From NCBI GenBank assembly GCA_030278955.1, contig JAOANR010000004.1:56693120-56757119 (forward strand): a DNA stretch of 64,000 nt, written 5' to 3'. Made by a program: the position numbers and the translations under genes. Below are positions 47,342 through 59,181 of this stretch, one piece after another (the stretch's first letter is position 1; each line of letters opens with the position of its first letter). This stretch comes from Hygrophila difformis. Its lineage: Eukaryota > Streptophyta > Magnoliopsida > Lamiales > Acanthaceae. The notes under the pieces are model-generated. The model did not search any database and was not told where the DNA came from. It saw nothing but the letters and a program-made list of their open reading frames with translations.

Positions 47342-47472
47342 CTCACGCCAAAATATTCCCCCAAATGCACTTTCAACATTTTGCTGAACCACCACCAAAA
47401 TTCGGATAAGCCTCGAATCGTGAACGAATTAGGGTTTGAAAAACAGTCGGAAGGCGATTGATTTTGAAGAGG

Positions 47473-48234
47473 ATGAAGAAAATGTTCGAGAACGATGACG
47501 ATGTTGTGAATCTGAAGGCGACGGAGCTGAAATTAGGTTTACCTGGAAGAGACGAAGAATCCGAACAGCAATCTTCGTCTTCTGGAAAGAGCAACAAGCG
47601 ATCTACGCCGGAGGTGGATAATTCCGGCCAAAAGGAAGCTTCACACCGCGAATTACACGGCGGTGCTCCTCCTCCTCCCAAGTAAGTTTAAATTTTACGA
47701 TTTATTGCTTCAATTTTTATCAAAAGAGTAAATACGTTATCTAACGGTGAATGTGAATCCAGGGGGCAAGTGGTCGGATGGCCGCCGGTGAGAGCCTACC
47801 GGAAAAACGCCTTGCTACAGCAGCATCAGAGTCAGAATAAAACCAACACATCGTCGGAAGCTGCCACCGGCATGTACGTGAAGGTGAGCATGGATGGAGC
47901 ACCGTATCTGAGGAAAATAGATCTGAAATTCTACAAAAGCTACTTTGATCTCGTGAAGGCGTTGGAGGGCATGTTCAATTGCAAAATTGGTAAGCGAAAC
48001 TGATCTTCGTAATTCAATAAAGCTATCGTCTTTTTTGCAACTTTTGGCTGAATTTTGGTGGTGGGGTTTTGTGGTTTTTGAACAGGGAAACAAGGGTCTG
48101 ACGAATATGCACCAACATATGAGGATAAGGATGGGGATTGGATGCTGGTGGGGGATGTGCCATGGGAGATGTTTACTAGCTCTTGCAAAAGGATGAGGAT
48201 AATGAAAGGGAGTGAAGCTCAAGGGCTGGTTTGA
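47473..48234 (+). CDS. AUX/IAA auxin-response repressor (three exons)
   Basis: A short-lived nuclear repressor that binds ARF proteins and is degraded through TIR1/AFB when auxin is present. Exons are 47473-47681, 47763-47989 and 48086-48234; they join in frame to 585 nt and 194 aa. Domain I has the EAR motif LKLGL at residues 19-23. Domain II is the degron VGWPPVR at 74-80. Domain III begins at [16 protein letters not shown] with the invariant PB1 lysine at 110. Domain IV carries [16 protein letters not shown] with the OPCA acidic residues. The short length and C-terminal [15 protein letters not shown] place it near the IAA1-4 group. All four domains are intact. The start is the ATG of [10 protein letters not shown]; no earlier ATG lies in frame. 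Confidence 0.96.
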
Positions 48235-49905
48235 ATCTTGATTAGCTTCTGCATCTATATATAGAAAGTTTTTCTTGATTATATATATGTTATATATGTG
48301 GGCAAGATGTGGCCTTCTTGAGGTTTTAATGAAATCCTAGTTTGGAATTTTTGAGAAAAATTGTTAGTGTATGTGGGATATATATTGTTGATTATATATG
48401 TATATAATGGTTTGAATTAAGATGCTATTTTTGCAAGCTGAGAATGCCACTACAGATTGGCCGGAGTCTGAGAATATTTATTACAAGTGTTATTATGCTA
48501 CCTATATATGGTGTGTATTTGTTTCTGTGGTTTGTATTGTGATTGTTTGTCTATCATTTTATGTGAAGCTTTAATCTATTCCGACGAATTCTAGGAGGAC
48601 TATAATGAGGAAGGACATGGGAAGATAGAATTCAGATGGACTAATAGTTGGAACTCAACTTAAAATTTGAATCTGATATGGTAGTAATATGGTGGAAGTC
48701 AATTGGTAGACTTGGAACTCTTAACTAGGCTGTGAAACTTGGATCTTAATTAATTGGATTGATGATTTGTTTGAAAATTGTGTTTCGAAAATAAAATTAT
48801 GTAGTTAGAGGATTCAAACTTGATAGGAAATTATACTCTTTTTAGTCTTCAATATAATGCTCAATAAGCACCTAAGCTATAAATAACTGCAATTCATATG
48901 CATGATTGAATTGTTTTGACTGGTTAATGAAATTAGATGTAGACAGATAGACATCATGAACCTCAAGGAAGAAAAAATCAGGCCCAATTAGTAAGTTTTT
49001 ATGTGTCGATGCACAAATTCTCACACCCTAAAAAGGAAATGATCAAGTGATTAACGTTTGAAGTTTTTTTTTCGGAAAAGTCTTAGTCAACATAAAGTCA
49101 CCAAGGGGAAATTAAAAATAATGAAAACTCGTGAATTAACTGGACTTGCATAATGAAATGTGACATTATATCCCCTCATTTAATTACAAGAAAAATTCTA
49201 ATTCAAATGGTACTCTAGCTCTATCTGATGGTATCTGGTGAAAAAAGGATTCAAATTTATAATATTTGGTAATTAAAATACTAGCATTAATAAATTACTA
49301 AATTATCACTTCGGTAGCATCATCTTGTGCTCTAATCATTCCAGCGTTTTTATTTCTTTTCCACTGATAGAAAATGACAAGGCATCTTCTTTCTTAGATG
49401 CCTGTATATAGATAGGGATTTAAATTAGGCATTTTTATAATGTACTTGATTACTTTATGAAGTCCTATGTCATATTATTTTCTTTTTTTTCTTTTTTTTT
49501 TATTTTAACTCCTCTAAATGTTACTATTTTTTTTTTAAGAAGATAAGACCGTGGGTGTTCTTTTTAATAAGTTCCGCCAGACATAATATGGGTGCTTCTT
49601 GAACTACATTTAGCCTCAGAGCCGGTTTAATTTGCTTCTCATTTTTAAAGGAAAAAAAAAAAGAAAAAAGAAAAAGTTGGAAGGAGAAACAAAAAGAAAT
49701 TGGAAAGAAAATGAGAAGTTAAAAGTAAATATGAATTTGCTTCCAAAACAAAGTTAAATTTTAATTTTTAAACTACCTTCCCCTTCTAAATTTTTATCCA
49801 AATTTCTACAGATATTTACCACAAAGAGAAGTAAAAGGAAAAAAATAATAAGGAGATCCAAACAGGCCCTTAAACTTCTCTGTCCCTTTGTACTAGTACT
49901 ATATA
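48235..49905. other. AUX/IAA 3' flank and intergenic
   Basis: The first 150-300 bp should be 3' UTR (AT-rich, with AATGAAAT-type words near 48326). Beyond that no gene or repeat is recognised; there are T-rich runs near 49480-49535. Confidence 0.5.
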
Positions 49906-50162
49906 CTCTTCTGTACCATTATTTATTATTTATGTCTTAAAACTTTTGGATACACTGTTTTAACGATTAATATCTAAAATTGGTATAAGTAAAAATTATA
50001 TAAAATATATATTATAAAACTACATTGTTAGACGATTCTAACAAGATCAAAGTTGACTATATTTTGTTCATAAATAATTGCGATAGCATTAGGTCAAGGT
50101 TGATCAATGAACGTAAGAGTGTCAAAAGTCAAAATGAGATACATTTAATGGGACAGAGGGAG
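49906..50162. mobile_element. Stowaway miniature element
   Basis: TA-flanked, with ends CTCTTCTGTACCATTA and TAATGGGACAGAGGGAG. 257 bp, with the inner words CTAACAAGATCAAAGTTGACTA. Confidence 0.82.
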
Positions 50163-51389
50163 TAATGTTTTTTTTTTTTCTTGGCCGCCCTAACATTGCC
50201 AATTTTACGAACAACAAATTCATTAAAACCAAACCCAATTCAGGTGTAAAACGTGATGGCTTTTGGTACTAATTAATGTGAATAAGAGCAACTTTTAGTG
50301 GATTAACTTGAGAACTAGCTCAAGCTAAGCTCCCGGCCGATCCCCTCGGTCATCAACAATATTATTCGAGATCACTTACCAATTAGTACCACATTTATTC
50401 GTTTTTACTCCGAAAGAACTTTTTTACGTCAAATTAATAAACCATTGTAATGCTTTCGAGTAAATTGAGACATGCTAGAAATCAAATTCTATTACTGCTG
50501 CTCTTATTTAAGTCGAAAAACAATTAAGGGAAAACTTGAGCATATCAGCTTGCACTTTAATTAATTAGTAGTTCGCTGAAGGTATTCTCAAACAGCATAT
50601 GATAAACATCACTGCAGCTAATGAGTTTGGACAAAGACAGTGGAAAAGTATCATTCATTCATTCCATTGCATCGTTAAATCAAGGAATGAACAAACACAG
50701 CCCTTGTTGATTTTATATAACTTAGCTTCAGTAAAGTATGTACAATCGATCGATGGAAGTAACTAGCTAGTTGTGATACCCTTCTGATCGATTACTAAAG
50801 TCACCTGATTGAAATGTCTGTGAATTAGGGCTTCCGTTCTTCCCCAGGTACGACTCCACTCCATTGTCCAAAAATACATACGTTAATCATGTTAGCCGCG
50901 CGGACCGGACTTGTTTCCAATTTCCATTTTTATAAAATTGTTGGTCTACGTCCTAGTTTTTTTATTCAATCAAATCTAGAATTCTATACATTTTTTTAAA
51001 AAAAAAAGAAAAAAAAAAGGGAAAAGAAAATAAAAGAACTCGAAGACGAAAATTAAGTTGGGTTCATGAAGACTTCAGTTTCAAGTTCTAATACTAAGGT
51101 CTGGGCCAGGTTTATGGTCTTGCCAGTACTATCTTTACATCAATTATGTTTTACCATACCTCAATTAAGCAAGCAGACCAAAGCTCAAATTCATTATTGC
51201 AAAAAAGTTTATGAATCTGTCGAAATTCGAACCCATACAAAAAGTTAAAAGCCCTCAAGGTTCCAATTCATTTTGATTTAGGAAAAAAAAAGTTGGTCAA
51301 TGCTCAAAACCTAATAGTCGACTCAAATTTATTACTACTTTTTTTTAAAAAAAAAATAAGAGGAAAAGAAAAATAGAAAAAAAAAAACT
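50163..51389. other. Intergenic, no gene recognised
   Basis: A/T-rich with homopurine runs near 50996-51050 and 51345-51390. Around 51210-51240 a minus-strand GGTTCGAATTTCGAC looks like a pol III box B and may be a decayed SINE, but nothing else supports it. Confidence 0.45.
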
Positions 51390-51500
51390 GAGGACACTTG
51401 TCTTAAGTGATAAGAGTCTCTAGCAGCTTAAGCAAATATGTCAAGTTCGAGCCTTTGAATAATTCTTCTTTGAGAGAAGCAATTCAATGTGGGATGAAGA
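51390..51500 (+). mobile_element. SINE copy, family with GCAGCTTAAGCAAA signature
   Basis: Box A-like TTAAGTGATAAGAGT and box B-like AAGTTCGAGCCTTT are spaced as in tRNA-derived SINEs. The segment aligns by eye with the well-bounded SINE at 57126-57307 (TTTAAGCAAAG, GAGCCTTTG). No target duplication was defined. Confidence 0.6.
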
Positions 51501-52005
51501 TACCCGATATATTTTTTTAAAAAATAAATAAATAAATAAAAAACTGACAATCAACTCATTTAACCACTACCGTTCTCATTATTGGGAGTATTGCAACTTA
51601 AATACAAGTATCCTGAAACTGAGCAACTAAGTTAAATATCCAAATAAAGCGTACATCATGCATCATCAATACCCCATTTCACGAAGAAGCTCCTATAGAA
51701 ATTAAAGCCATGAGATCTCAATTTTATATCAAATCGGCAAAAGCTCAAACCCCAAACCAACTCTTTAAACTTGAACCAACCGATTACAAATACCAATAAC
51801 ACAAGTCCGACACAACCCCCCCAGTCCACCCACAATCATAGTGCATTAAAAAAATTCTCTTCCTTTCTTGAAAGACCAATTACAACCAAATTCATACAGT
51901 GGACTATATGATCCTATCCGAACCGGCGGGTTGAGTTTGAACCCTACGAAAGAAATACACCCACCGGCCACCACTAAATTTATAACACTAGAGCAATCTA
52001 GGGTG

Positions 52006-52545
52006 ATATCGAGTCGAGCTCGAGTATCATGGTACTTGAGCTTGAGCTTGACAATATATATTCGAGTTCGAGCTCGAGCTCGAGCATGAGCATCATCAAG
52101 TCAAGTTCGAGCTCGAGTATTGGCGTGTTCTTTTTTTGCTAAGCTTGAGCTTGAATTTGTAGCTTAAGTATGAATTTAATTTATTTTTCTTAACATTTGA
52201 TTTTGAATTTTTAACCATAGCCTAAAATACACAATTTAATTTGATGTTTGAATATTGTGTTGATTATCGTACAACTAAAGATAGAACTAAAATTCTTTAA
52301 CAATATTTTTTAATTTTTTAGAATGACTATTTTTCCTTGTTTAGATATTTTAAATAAGTGATATTTTTCCTAATAAAAAATAGAGTGAAGTGTGAGGGAA
52401 AGTATGAAGCGAAGATTAATTAAAATGTGTGTTAATGGTGTTATCGAGTCGAGTCGAGCTCAGTCGAGCTTGACTTGATGCGAGCTCGAGCTCGAGTTTG
52501 AGTACGAGTCGAGTCCCGAATCGAATACGAGTAGCACTACTCGTT
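52006..52545. mobile_element. Inverted-repeat element made of CGAGCT-type repeats
   Basis: Both ends carry runs of GAGCTCGAGCTCGAG and CGAGTCGAGTCGAG, arranged as long inverted arms around an AT-rich middle (52150-52430). It is probably a miniature DNA transposon (hAT-like arms of this sort are common in plants). Borders are approximate. Frames rich in RA or AR here come from the repeat. Confidence 0.6.
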
Positions 52546-52816
52546 AATATTTTCATGAAATCAAAGTCAAAACAAACAATAATTAGGTAATAGCACAATA
52601 ATGACGCAGAGGAATAAAGAAAGCAGGTAGAGTGCTTTAAGAAACAAAACCCCAGCACTAAAATCCAATCTTACAATTGATCAATATTTGACTCAAAGGT
52701 CCTACTTTTATCCCATGTAACCATTGTCTCTTCTTTTTCACCATTTCCACTTATTATCTAATAAATACTACAGTGTATTTTAAACGTTCATGATTCAAAA
52801 ATTCATCATATCATCA

Positions 52817-52845
52817 CCCCCCCCCCCCCCGGGGAAAAGGGCCCC
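52817..52845. other. C14 run followed by GGGGAAAAGGGCCCC
   Basis: Fourteen C bases are followed directly by G4, A4, G3 and C4. Nothing like it occurs elsewhere in this AT-rich window. It may be a sequencing or assembly defect, or a true i-motif/G4-capable tract. See findings. Confidence 0.7.
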
Positions 52846-53269
52846 AAAATCCACTGCAGGAAACGCACTACTAAAGTGGTCTTTTTATCACCCACCACCA
52901 CTCCAAATAATGTTCCACCATTGAGTTGACACATACATCAAATTAAAATAAAATAAAAAAGAGAAAGAGAAGAGAAAAGAAAAGAAAAGAAAGATCATAA
53001 ATATAGCAAAACATATACTACATGCTACATCAACATTGTTTTTGACACTTCCTCCTTTCTCTGCGCACGTTTCCATTATTTTTAAAGCATTTAGTATGTC
53101 TATATCTATGCCTATAAATTTGTAAGTAGAAAGAGAGAGAAAGCAAAGAAGGATGTAAGGATATCAACTATCAACACCCCCCTATTGATTAATCTAAAGG
53201 TGTAGTGAAACAACACCAAAGGCTCCGACTAAGATTTCAACAAACTCTCGGGCTTGGAGAGCTGACCTG

Positions 53270-56002
53270 TCAATTTGGAGGGTTCTGGTGGGTCTCCGAC
53301 TCATGTTTCACCGGGGGGATGGTGGTGTCGGGTTGTTGACTCATGAAGATGACGGAGGCAAGTGATATGGGCATTATGCAGAGGGCTTTGGATTGAAGGA
53401 ATTGCATTGCAGCTCCCACATTTTCTTCCATGAGTTTTGCAACCTGTCTTTCTGTGCCATCATTTGACCATTTTTCCCAGCCAGGCTGAGTTCGTCCACT
53501 GTCGTTGCCATCTTCCTGGGAGAAGTAAAGAAAATGATGAGATGAAAGATTGGAATGTAATATCAGGAATAACTAAAAGTTGACCTGCTTTGTTATTTAT
53601 TACCTCTAGGGATGGTATTGGCATATCTGTCACCAGGGGTGCCACGGCGCCGGCTCCTCCCAATCTACTCATGCTCAAAACCTGTTAAGGTTGATGGTCA
53701 ATGACAAATATGGTAAACATGAAACATGAAATCAATTTTAAAAAATAAAAAAAAAATTACGAGTGTGCCACAGCAAGATGTCATAGCACTTATCCATAAA
53801 AAGAAAAATATATGTCAAATGATCCCTCACCACTTCGTTTTATACTGAAGGCAATTTCTAGCATCACAACTTTTATTACCCTAATGCTTTTTGAGGGGAA
53901 AATATTTCGTGAAAATGAATAAATTATTGTGCAAGCTCCACCAAAGTGCTAAGAGACTGTTCTATTATCTTGTAATTTGTAAACAGGAGCATTGATCTAA
54001 AAATCCTCTTGGTTAGGCAATCATTTTATAGGTGTCGGCTAGGAAGATTTGAAAGATTTTTTTGCATGCTGAGAAATAAATGCTAACAAAGCAAACACTA
54101 AATTCTCAGCCTTCAAATTTCACCACATATTTAAAATACGAATATTTCTTGAAATAGATTCAAAAGGGTTTATATGCCTACCTTCACTTGGAGTCTCAAG
54201 AACTTCACATAATCCACAATTTCGTCAAGCATAGCTGCTCTATCTGTCTGCAAAACATATTTATTAGAGGAATCTTCACTTCGATAACAGAATATAAAAT
54301 GAAATCATACAAAAAGTATAGGGGAGAAAAAAGGTTACAATATAAGTTTGAGTTCAGTATTTGCTGACTATTTGTTATGTGAAGAATTTATTTGCACTTT
54401 TTACAGCTGGTGTTTTAACAAGCCAAGCTTAGCTAGAAAGAAGTGAATACATCGCTACACAGCCGGAGATGCCCAAGGAAAATAATAAGGCAAAAACAGC
54501 AATCATTGAAGTAAAGGATCAAGAAACTCTCCTTACAAAGTACACCACAAACATGGATCTCCTCATTATTCTAAATAATCAGTTGTGGTAAGAACTCATA
54601 ATGATTATATAATTATGGTAAGTAATCCACTGTTTATCTCTGCTGAGGTTATGCAACACATGTGATACAAGAAACAAATATTCACCTATCATCTAATAGA
54701 TGCCTAAAATTACATAAGAACAAACCAAAATAAACAACAATCAGAATAAATTCTCCAGCAGAATAAAGGCATGTAAATAAAGGAAGATGTAAATAAAGAA
54801 AATAACTAATCATCATTTTCCATATCTGTACAATGAGAAAACTCAATGAAGCTACATAACCAAAATACAGTTTAGACTAGAACTAGGAGAGCTAGAATCC
54901 CCCTGAGACTTCCTAGAATAAAAACTCAAAATCTAAAAGCTCAAAGCTATTTTATTGTCCATCCAAGGGATAATAAGCAGTAAGTAATATAGATTAGGCT
55001 GACCTTATTGACACTTGGTACTAACTCTTGCAGTGCTCTTATTCTTTCGGCTATTCTTTCTCGACGGAGCTGTAATACGAGAAGTGAAATCAAACGGTGG
55101 ACATTTATTTCCAGATTGAATCATAGAGTAAACCCAAAGAACAAATTCCAGCACAAATTATGCATACCCTCTCGGCTATGCTGTGTGGATCTGTTGCTTG
55201 GCCTCGTCTAGCTCGTACTCTGGGGCGAATTGATGGTGGATGTGGCGCTACAGGAACAGGATTTGCCATTGGCTGCCCGGGAAATCCCTGGGAGATTAAA
55301 AGCATAAGTACGATATGTATAGGAAACCCCATAAGCCAGTAAAGGACATAACAATGATCATTTTCCATCTATACTTGCACATGTTAAAAACTAGAAACTA
55401 TAAAAATAGAAGCTCAGAAAGCTTATAAAAGAAACATATCATGAAGAGAGAATCAGCTTCTCTCCATCCCAAGCACATTCCTCGGAACAGGCAGATATTC
55501 CATACTTAATTATATCATAAATATTTATCCCACATGCAGTACTCCATTTAGCACTCAACAACTCTAGATGCACTATTTCATCTCAAATTTCAAACAAACC
55601 CCAATTAAAAATACACGAAAGCCTACTTCACACAAAATTTCTAACAACATTTACCTGTTTCATAGAAGAAGCGCGAGATTCAACATCATCGCGGTGGAAC
55701 CGTTTCCCGCTCCCCGAGGCCTCGTTGCTATACCCTCCCTTCCCTTGCTCCAGGCTCAACCCGAGCGGGAAACCACCACCTCCGCTTCCAACTCCGTAGC
55801 CGCCGCCGATACCAACCCCGAGTCCGACGCCTATCCCCCCGACTCCGCCCAAATGAGCTGACGCGTCACCCGAGCCGAGCTGCAGCATCATTGGCGCCTC
55901 GTTTGGAACCATATTGGCATCTGCTCCGGCGGCGTAGCCAGGAAACCCTAAGATTTGCTCGAGGAAATCATCAGAGGGGGTTTCGCCTGGATTATTGGCC
56001 AT
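53270..56002 (-). CDS. UNE12-like bHLH transcription factor (six exons)
   Basis: A nuclear E-box-binding regulator close to Arabidopsis UNE12/bHLH59 and bHLH7. Exons on minus are 56002-55655, 55287-55168, 55069-55004, 54247-54182, 53681-53604 and 53515-53270. They sum to 924 nt with consistent GT-AG joints and give 307 aa, near the family's about 310. The N terminus has [12 protein letters not shown] and MMLQLGSG blocks, a long Gly/Val stretch (about 52-78) and [12 protein letters not shown]. The basic helix-loop-helix runs from [13 protein letters not shown] to about residue 200, with H151, E155 and R159 as the E-box-reading set. The C-terminal block [26 protein letters not shown] is diagnostic of this subgroup. 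The start ATG begins [13 protein letters not shown]. It appears intact. Confidence 0.96.
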
Positions 56003-56757
56003 GGAGCGATAACCGGCGCCGTCGGTCGATTTCTGAAGCAGAAATCCTAAAATGCACTCACTGAACGAATTCTAGCGTATGCTTTTGAGCGATTTTGATG
56101 AAGAAATGGATTGGGGAAGAAGACTGAATTGGAGTGTGAGCAGATTTTGGAGTCGAAGAGTGGAAGAGAGAAGGCAAAATAGAGAGCGTGAAACTGCGAA
56201 AGCAAATATTCTCTTTAACGCCTTATAAAAGGTTCCCGTTATGGAAATGCCCTTTTTTCCAGTCATATTTACATATATGACCCGAGTTTCTTTATTCCCA
56301 TTGTTTAAATTCTCAGCAAAATGTAAGTAATTACTAAGAATGATTATTCTTTACAAGACAAACTTAAATATTACTCCGTATGAATAAAAATGGGATTGGA
56401 ATTTGATCTAAGTGGTTAAAGCTTCCGACTCTTAATCTTCAGGTTGAAGATTTAATTTTCACCCAGATACTATTCATCCTCTTTATTCATTTATAATTTA
56501 TGTTGTATGAATCTCCAACACCTATTTTCTAGCCTGTATAGGCTATTAAGAAAAAAATATAAATAAATAATTTGACCTACACCATATTGGGGTGATTATA
56601 TGTTTGGACATTTTAAAGAATATCACCAATCACCTTTGTGACTTGTGAGCCATTAAAAGAAAATTTAAAAAAACAATTATAGCAATAACCAGTTACAAAC
56701 AAACAAAAAAATCCAATCAAGACCATTTCATTTAGAGTTAATTTGAGTTACGTATAA
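56003..56757. other. bHLH 5' flank and intergenic
   Basis: The part to about 56230 is the likely minus-strand promoter/5' UTR. At about 56395-56480, GATCTAAGTGGTTAAAGC followed by GGTTGAAGATTTAATTT is like a SINE box A and box B, but decayed. Confidence 0.45.
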
Positions 56758-56926
56758 GAGAGTATTTGGATAAGCAGTAAAAAAAATAAATTATCTGATT
56801 ATTGCGTTTTTAATGTGCAAATAATCAGTTTAACTATTAAAAAATCGTACTGCAAACCTGATTATTTGCGAATTGAAAACGCAATAATCAGATAATTTGT
56901 TTCATATCACTTGTCCAAACAGCTAC
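56758..56926. mobile_element. Tourist-like (PIF/Harbinger) miniature element, copy 2
   Basis: 169 bp, TAA on both sides (56755-56757 and 56927-56929). Arms contain TGATTATTGCGTTTT and GAAAACGCAATAATCA. Same family as 5220-5387. Confidence 0.8.
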
Positions 56927-57125
56927 TAAGTTTAACAAAATCATTGTTAACCTAATACTTCAACCATATAATGGTATATTTGAGAGAAAGTGAATTACAA
57001 AACGGATAATAACATAATGGTTAAATTAATACTCCATATTTCATCATGAAATTCTCACTGGTAAATAACATATTCATAAATAGATTCGCCTTAATATACT
57101 TATATTCAATATGCAATCTTTTTAA

Positions 57126-57307
57126 ACACCAAAACGCAATTGGTCTGAGTGGTATAGGGTTCTGGTAGTTTAAGCAAAGGTCTCGAGTTTGAGCCTTTGT
57201 GTATGCAGAATTCTGCTTTGGAAGATGCAACCCTTTAATGTCCACCTGATCCTCGAGGGATTAGTCTAGATCTGAGGCCTGTGGATACTCTGGTATTCAC
57301 TAAAAAA
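57126..57307 (+). mobile_element. tRNA-derived SINE with 17-bp target duplication
   Basis: Box A-like TTGGTCTGAGTGG and box B-like GGTCTCGAGTTTGAGCC are about 40 bp apart, and the body ends in TAAAAAAA. The flanking repeats are ATATGCAATCTTTTTAA (57109-57125) and ATATGCAATCTTCTTAA (57308-57324), one mismatch. Related copies lie at 51390-51500 and, inverted, near 60540-60665. Confidence 0.85.
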
Positions 57308-57670
57308 ATATGCAATCTTCTTAAGCAAATTGTTAACTTTAACCTATTAGTCATTAATGTTGATAATTTTATTATACTAGTATTGTTCTATCTTGTAATT
57401 AGTACTGTATTATATACTGAACATTTTCAATCAAATTTGTTATAACTATATCCCGGTCGTCAAATTTATTACTCCAATATTTACCAATTAATCTACTAGT
57501 CACATGCAATTGTTAACTCCTCCACAGTTCCACTATTATCACTTTTTTTTTTCTTTTTTTTTTGGTTTTTTTTAAATTTTTTTCCTATAGAAAAAATCAT
57601 ATCTTAAACGGGCTAGAAAACTAGTGACTTGGATCCATTAATACAATTACCGTCGAGCCACTCATTCCAT

Positions 57671-58202
57671 ATTTGTTAACATCCCGATTCTGATCTTAGG
57701 ATCTTACAATTTTACAATCATACATCTCTAAAATGATTCCGATCCTTGCAGGATCTTAAAATTAGTAAGATCCCGATCCTGATCGTAGAATGTTATGATC
57801 TTATGGTCATACTCCCTCAAACGCTTCTACGATCCTACGATCATACATTCTTAAATGCATAAATTTTTTTGTAGTATTTTATAATTTGTGATCAAAGTAA
57901 CTTATTTTCTTTAATTTTAAACTTAAGAACTTGTACTCCTTATGTACGATGTGTAAAAAAAACATAATATGTATATATGTGAAAATATTTATGTTTAATT
58001 GTCATATTTTTGTACTGTATTGTATTAATTGACTTGCAAGATTCACAGACACACGAAATAATGTTTTTACTTGTTAGTATGCATAATGAGTTTATCCATT
58101 ATTGCAATTTCATAAGATCTTAGGATCCCAATTCGATCATACGATCCCGATCTTACAAAGAGAAAAATGATCCCATATAGGATCCCGATCTTAACAACTT
58201 TG
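57671..58202. mobile_element. Miniature element with GATC-rich arms and 11-bp target duplication
   Basis: The direct repeat ACTCATTCCAT lies at 57660-57670 and 58203-58213, a Mutator-type length. The ends TTTGTTAACATC and GATCTTAACAAC are imperfect inverse copies. The arms contain many GATCCTAGGATC-like and GATCCCGATC words, so the element can fold. It does not start with GGAAAAA and belongs to another family. Confidence 0.7.
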
Positions 58203-58659
58203 ACTCATTCCATTGAGGTCAATACATTACACTTCAACCATTAACATTCTTAACCGCATCATAATACACAATTTGCGAATCTTAATATGATCATCTTACA
58301 TCCACTACAACCTCTAAATTTGACTCCAATTTTATCTATCACCTATCTGATCTCTCTCTCTAAAGCAGCGGTTGAATAATGTGATATTTTTTTGTATCGT
58401 ACTGTTGTCCATATCGTCCATGTATATTCTCAAGAAATGGGAACACGTCAAAGGGCTTTCAAGAGTCAAAACGAATTGACCTCTTGGCCTTAAAAAGTCA
58501 AAGGCTAGTGCAGGCACACTATTATTAAAGTAAGTAAGTACTCATTTCAGAGGCAATGGAAAATCGATGTAAGATCCACATTGGTTGACTTCGAAAGTCA
58601 AAGTTAGGTCCCTTTTTTACCTTAAAAACTTTTTATGTGTCGTATGTACTATGTATATA

Positions 58660-58919
58660 CTTCCTCCGTCTCAATATAAATGTTACGTTGGACTTTTTGA
58701 CACTATTCACTGTATAACTTTGATTCAAATTTTTATCATAGCTATGAAAGGAAAAACATAGTCAAGTGAGATCTTGTTAGATTCGTCCAATCTTGTAGTT
58801 TTAGACAATCAACTTTTTATAAGTTTTTATTATATACTATTTAAGTTATAAACTGTTAAAAATGTGTATCGGCAAACGTGTCGGAAGGGAATGTAACAAT
58901 TATATTGAGACGGAGGTAG
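58660..58919. mobile_element. Stowaway miniature element
   Basis: TA-flanked, with ends CTTCCTCCGTCTCAATATAA and TTATATTGAGACGGAGGTAG. 260 bp. Same subfamily as 3315-3575. Confidence 0.9.
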
Positions 58920-59181
58920 TATGTGTTTTGTTGCCCGAAGCAAATGGACATTGAAAAGTACGGGAGCAAATAAGACTCAAGTGTATGCTGAATCAAAATT
59001 TAATTACTATAGGGGATCACAACTTTTAAGTTATGAGTTATATGACTTCCCACCTTATGGTTGAGAGTTCAATTTCCTATTCGATCTCATATCCTTTCCT
59101 TTATGTTATTTTAAACTACAAAATTATGTATCAAAGTGTGAAAGAGGTTATCTCAAATTTCATATGCATTTTTCAATTTTT

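Noticed and set aside
57140..57210. A tRNA gene
   Set aside because: The pol III boxes are part of a SINE body with a poly-A end and target duplication; no full cloverleaf was seen.
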